Source: Nonomuraea rubra
Lineage (GTDB): Bacteria > Actinomycetota > Actinomycetes > Streptosporangiales > Streptosporangiaceae
Direction: 5' to 3'
NCBI RefSeq assembly: GCF_014207985.1
Contig: NZ_JACHMI010000001.1
Span: 12,445,001-12,509,000 of the forward strand
DNA: 64,000 nt
Shown here: one piece after another, positions 61,955 through 64,000 of the stretch
Position numbering within the stretch: position 1 is the stretch's first letter
How the letters are laid out: each line of letters begins with the position of its first letter
The notes under the pieces: model-generated
The model's input: only the letters and a program-made list of their open reading frames with translations
Database searches by the model: none
What the model was told of the DNA's origin: nothing
Made by a program: the position numbers and the translations under genes

Positions 61955-64000
61955 GTGAGTAACAGCATGAATGAGGGGACGGCCCGCCCGGGGAGGCGCC
62001 GTCGATCCAGCTCATCCCGTTCTGTGCCCCAAAGTTCTCCTCCCCAAACCGGCGAGCCGGGGTGGGGTGCGGCCCAGCCGCCCCGTCGTCCAGAAGCGGC
62101 CTACGAGCAGACCGGTGCCATGGCGGCGCAGTCGTACGACGAGTCACCTCCCAGGCGTGCCGAGCAGCAGCAGCCGCGTGCGGCGCATGCCGAGCAGCCG
62201 CCGCCGCGTGGCGGTCACCCGGGGCAGCCCGGGCAGCAGCAGCCGCCGCGCTCCCGCAGCCGCCAGGATACGCGCACGCTGGGTAACCAGGAGACGATCA
62301 TCAGTGACGCGCCGCGCCGCTCGCGCAGGCGAGGCTCGGGCGAGCCGCCCGAGCCTCCGGGCCCGCCGACGAAGAAGGGCGGCGGCCGGGGCGGCTGGCG
62401 CAGGTTCGTGCCGAGCTGGAAGATCGTCGTGGCCGGCACCGTGGTGCTCGCCGCGGGCCTGTTCGGCATGATCATGGTCGCGTACGCCAACACCCCGGTC
62501 CCCACCTCCGCGCAGAGCGAGGCGACGGCTCAGCAGAGCACCATCTACTTCCGCGACGGCAAGACCCCGATCGCCACGCTCGGCTTCAAGCGCGAGATCG
62601 TCCCGTTCGCCAAGATGGACGAGGACGTCAGGAACGCCGCCGTCGCCATCGAGAACAAGACGTTCTGGGAGGACTCCGGCATCTCCCTGTCCGGCATGGC
62701 CCGCTCCGTGTGGATGACCGCGACCGGGCAGCAGCTCCAGGGCGCCTCGACGATCACCCAGCAGATGGCCCGGGGTTACTACGACGGCCTCAGCCAGGAA
62801 GTCTCCATCCAGCGGAAGGTCAAGGAGATCTTCGTCGCGGTCAAGCTCGACGAGACCATGTCGAAGGAGAAGATCCTCGAGACCTACCTCAACACCATCA
62901 ACTTCGGCCGCGCGTACGGCGTCGAGGCCGCCGCGAAGGCGTACTTCCCCGGCCCCAGGGTCACCGCGGCGAAGCTGACCCCCGAGCAGGCCGCCTACCT
63001 CGCCGCCCGCATCCAGCAGCCGAACTGGGACCACAACTCCACCGCGCTCCAGGCGCGCTTCAAGCAGGTCATCACGAACATGGCCGAGCTGTGGCCCGAC
63101 AAGTACGGCAACCTCCCGCAGACCGCCAAGTTCCCCAAGACGCGCGCCTCCGCGGGCAACGACGACCTGGGCGGGCTCAACGGCTACATGGTCAAGCAGG
63201 TGCTGGCCGAGCTGGAGGACCGCGGACTGACCGAGGACGAGATCAAGAGTGGTGGCTACCACATCGTCTCGACCTTCGACAGGAGGCTCATGAAGGCCGC
63301 CCAGACGGCCGTGAAGAGCACCATGCAGGCGCACAACCTGGGCACGGAGTACCACGGCGGCCTGGCCGCGGTCGATCCGAAGAACGGGCGGGTGCTGGCC
63401 TTCTACGGCGGCGACGACTACCTCACCGACCCGTGGAACGAGCCCTTCCAGTCCACCAAGCAGGCCGCGTCGGCGTTCAAGCCGTACGTGCTGGCGGCCT
63501 GGCTGCAGGCCGGCTACTCGCTCAAGAGCTACGTGCCGGGCAACCAGACGGTGCCGAAGGAGCTTCCCGGCCAGCAGAAGGGCGGCATCAGGAACAGCCA
63601 CAACGTCGGCGTGTCCGTCGACGTGGTCAAGGCCACCGCGGCGTCGGTCAACACCGCGTACGTGTCCATGGCGTTCAAGCTGCCGGGCCAGCTCGACGAC
63701 GTCAAGAACCTCGTCGAGGCGGCCGGCTTCGACCAGAAGCGCATGGAAGACGACGTGAACGAGCACCACTACCAGTTCGCGATCGGCAGCGCGCTGGTGA
63801 CGCCCGTCGAGCAGGCCGCGGGTTACTCGATCTTCGCCAACGGCGGCAAGTACACCAAGTACCACGTCGTCCAGGAGGTCAAGCAGAACGGCAAGGTCGC
63901 CTACCCGGAGCAGGCCGTCGCGAAGCCGGTCATCGACCCGGGTGTCGCCGCCGACGCCACGATCGCCATGCAGGCGGTGCTCCAGCCGGGCGGCACCGCG
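61955..64000 (+). CDS. ponA: Class A penicillin-binding protein (PonA), cut at the window end
   Basis: 682 codons are visible, starting at GTG 61955 with GAGG upstream; an ATG four codons on is possible. About 150 cytosolic residues are disordered, rich in Arg, Pro and Gln. A membrane helix (IVVAGTVVLAAGLFGMIMVA) follows. The GT51 glycosyltransferase domain has IENKTFWEDSGIS (Glu, with Asn in place of the usual Asp after it), GASTITQQMARGYY and RKVKEIFVAVKLDETMSKEK. The transpeptidase domain shows SxxK as SAFK (QAASAFKPYVL) and SxN as SVN (AASVNTAYVS). The KTG motif should lie beyond the window. It builds and crosslinks peptidoglycan. Confidence 0.95.
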   Translation, partial: MSNSMNEGTARPGRRRRSSSSRSVPQSSPPQTGEPGWGAAQPPRRPEAAYEQTGAMAAQSYDESPPRRAEQQQPRAAHAEQPPPRGGHPGQPGQQQPPRSRSRQDTRTLGNQETIISDAPRRSRRRGSGEPPEPPGPPTKKGGGRGGWRRFVPSWKIVVAGTVVLAAGLFGMIMVAYANTPVPTSAQSEATAQQSTIYFRDGKTPIATLGFKREIVPFAKMDEDVRNAAVAIENKTFWEDSGISLSGMARSVWMTATGQQLQGASTITQQMARGYYDGLSQEVSIQRKVKEIFVAVKLDETMSKEKILETYLNTINFGRAYGVEAAAKAYFPGPRVTAAKLTPEQAAYLAARIQQPNWDHNSTALQARFKQVITNMAELWPDKYGNLPQTAKFPKTRASAGNDDLGGLNGYMVKQVLAELEDRGLTEDEIKSGGYHIVSTFDRRLMKAAQTAVKSTMQAHNLGTEYHGGLAAVDPKNGRVLAFYGGDDYLTDPWNEPFQSTKQAASAFKPYVLAAWLQAGYSLKSYVPGNQTVPKELPGQQKGGIRNSHNVGVSVDVVKATAASVNTAYVSMAFKLPGQLDDVKNLVEAAGFDQKRMEDDVNEHHYQFAIGSALVTPVEQAAGYSIFANGGKYTKYHVVQEVKQNGKVAYPEQAVAKPVIDPGVAADATIAMQAVLQPGGTA

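Noticed and set aside
62144..63865. A 573-codon minus-strand open frame opposite the PBP gene
   Set aside because: It is antisense to a clear GT51/transpeptidase protein with all main motifs; composition is that of a shadow frame.

Overview
The window is about 64 kb of very GC-rich DNA spanning a chromosomal replication origin, in the conserved order gyrA-gyrB-DUF721-recF-gnd-dnaN-oriC-dnaA-rpmH-rnpA-yidD-yidC-jag-rsmG-parA...parB. Many GTG and TTG starts, DnaA boxes of the TTRTCCACA type, parS sites, PCuAC/DyP, DUF3566, DUF418 and sigM-rsmA-trxB-trxA point to an actinomycete. Gene content and protein style suggest Streptosporangiales (for example Nonomuraea-like); that assignment is inference and was not checked against any database.

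Layout. (1) 1-21.8 kb is an accessory arm made largely of small regulator-plus-enzyme pairs: LuxR, a winged-helix protein, an MFS pump, a copper module (membrane protein, PCuAC chaperone, Tat-exported DyP peroxidase), MocR with a PaiB-like flavoprotein, MarR, a secreted protein, DUF418 with TetR, a methyltransferase, TetR with a CxxC carboxymuconolactone-decarboxylase-like protein, ArsR with an SDR, GbsR/MarR with an alpha/beta hydrolase, SnoaL-like, MerR with an aldo/keto reductase, a degenerate tyrosine recombinase plus HTH cassette, and an acyltransferase. Several pairs have clear palindromic or repeated operators. (2) 21.9-31.8 kb carries tRNA-Ile, DUF3566, gyrA, gyrB, dciA-like DUF721, recF, gnd and dnaN, with all protein genes on the minus strand. 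(3) oriC lies between dnaN and dnaA (31.8-32.3 kb), with a second group of DnaA boxes between dnaA and rpmH. (4) 34.3-41.7 kb runs rightward: rpmH, rnpA, yidD, yidC, jag, rsmG, parA, a 1.6-kb non-coding spacer, parB, then four parS sites and a 7-bp minisatellite. (5) 41.7-47 kb has threonine aldolase, a 0.94-kb repeat-rich non-coding block, ddl, an aminotransferase and a GNAT protein. (6) 47-57.6 kb is a redox, envelope and RNA block: trxA, trxB, anti-sigma, sigM, a pseudokinase, murJ, DUF6049 (all minus), a YbaK-like gene and pcnA. (7) 57.6-64 kb has an MFS protein, idi, ino1-padR, DUF5318 and a class A PBP cut by the window end.

The core genes cooperate in replication initiation and topology (dnaA, dnaN, recF, gyrAB, dciA-like), origin segregation (parA, parB, parS), translation and membrane insertion (rpmH, rnpA, yidC, jag, rsmG), redox stress response (sigM/anti-sigma, trxAB) and cell-wall building (murJ, pseudokinase, ddl, ponA). 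The most unusual signals are the split parA/parB locus, the structured repeat blocks around the parS cluster, DnaA boxes lying inside recF and 23 kb from oriC, a near-perfect parS at 3.65 kb, a DyP peroxidase with Glu in place of the distal Asp, and a recombinase that has lost its nucleophilic tyrosine.
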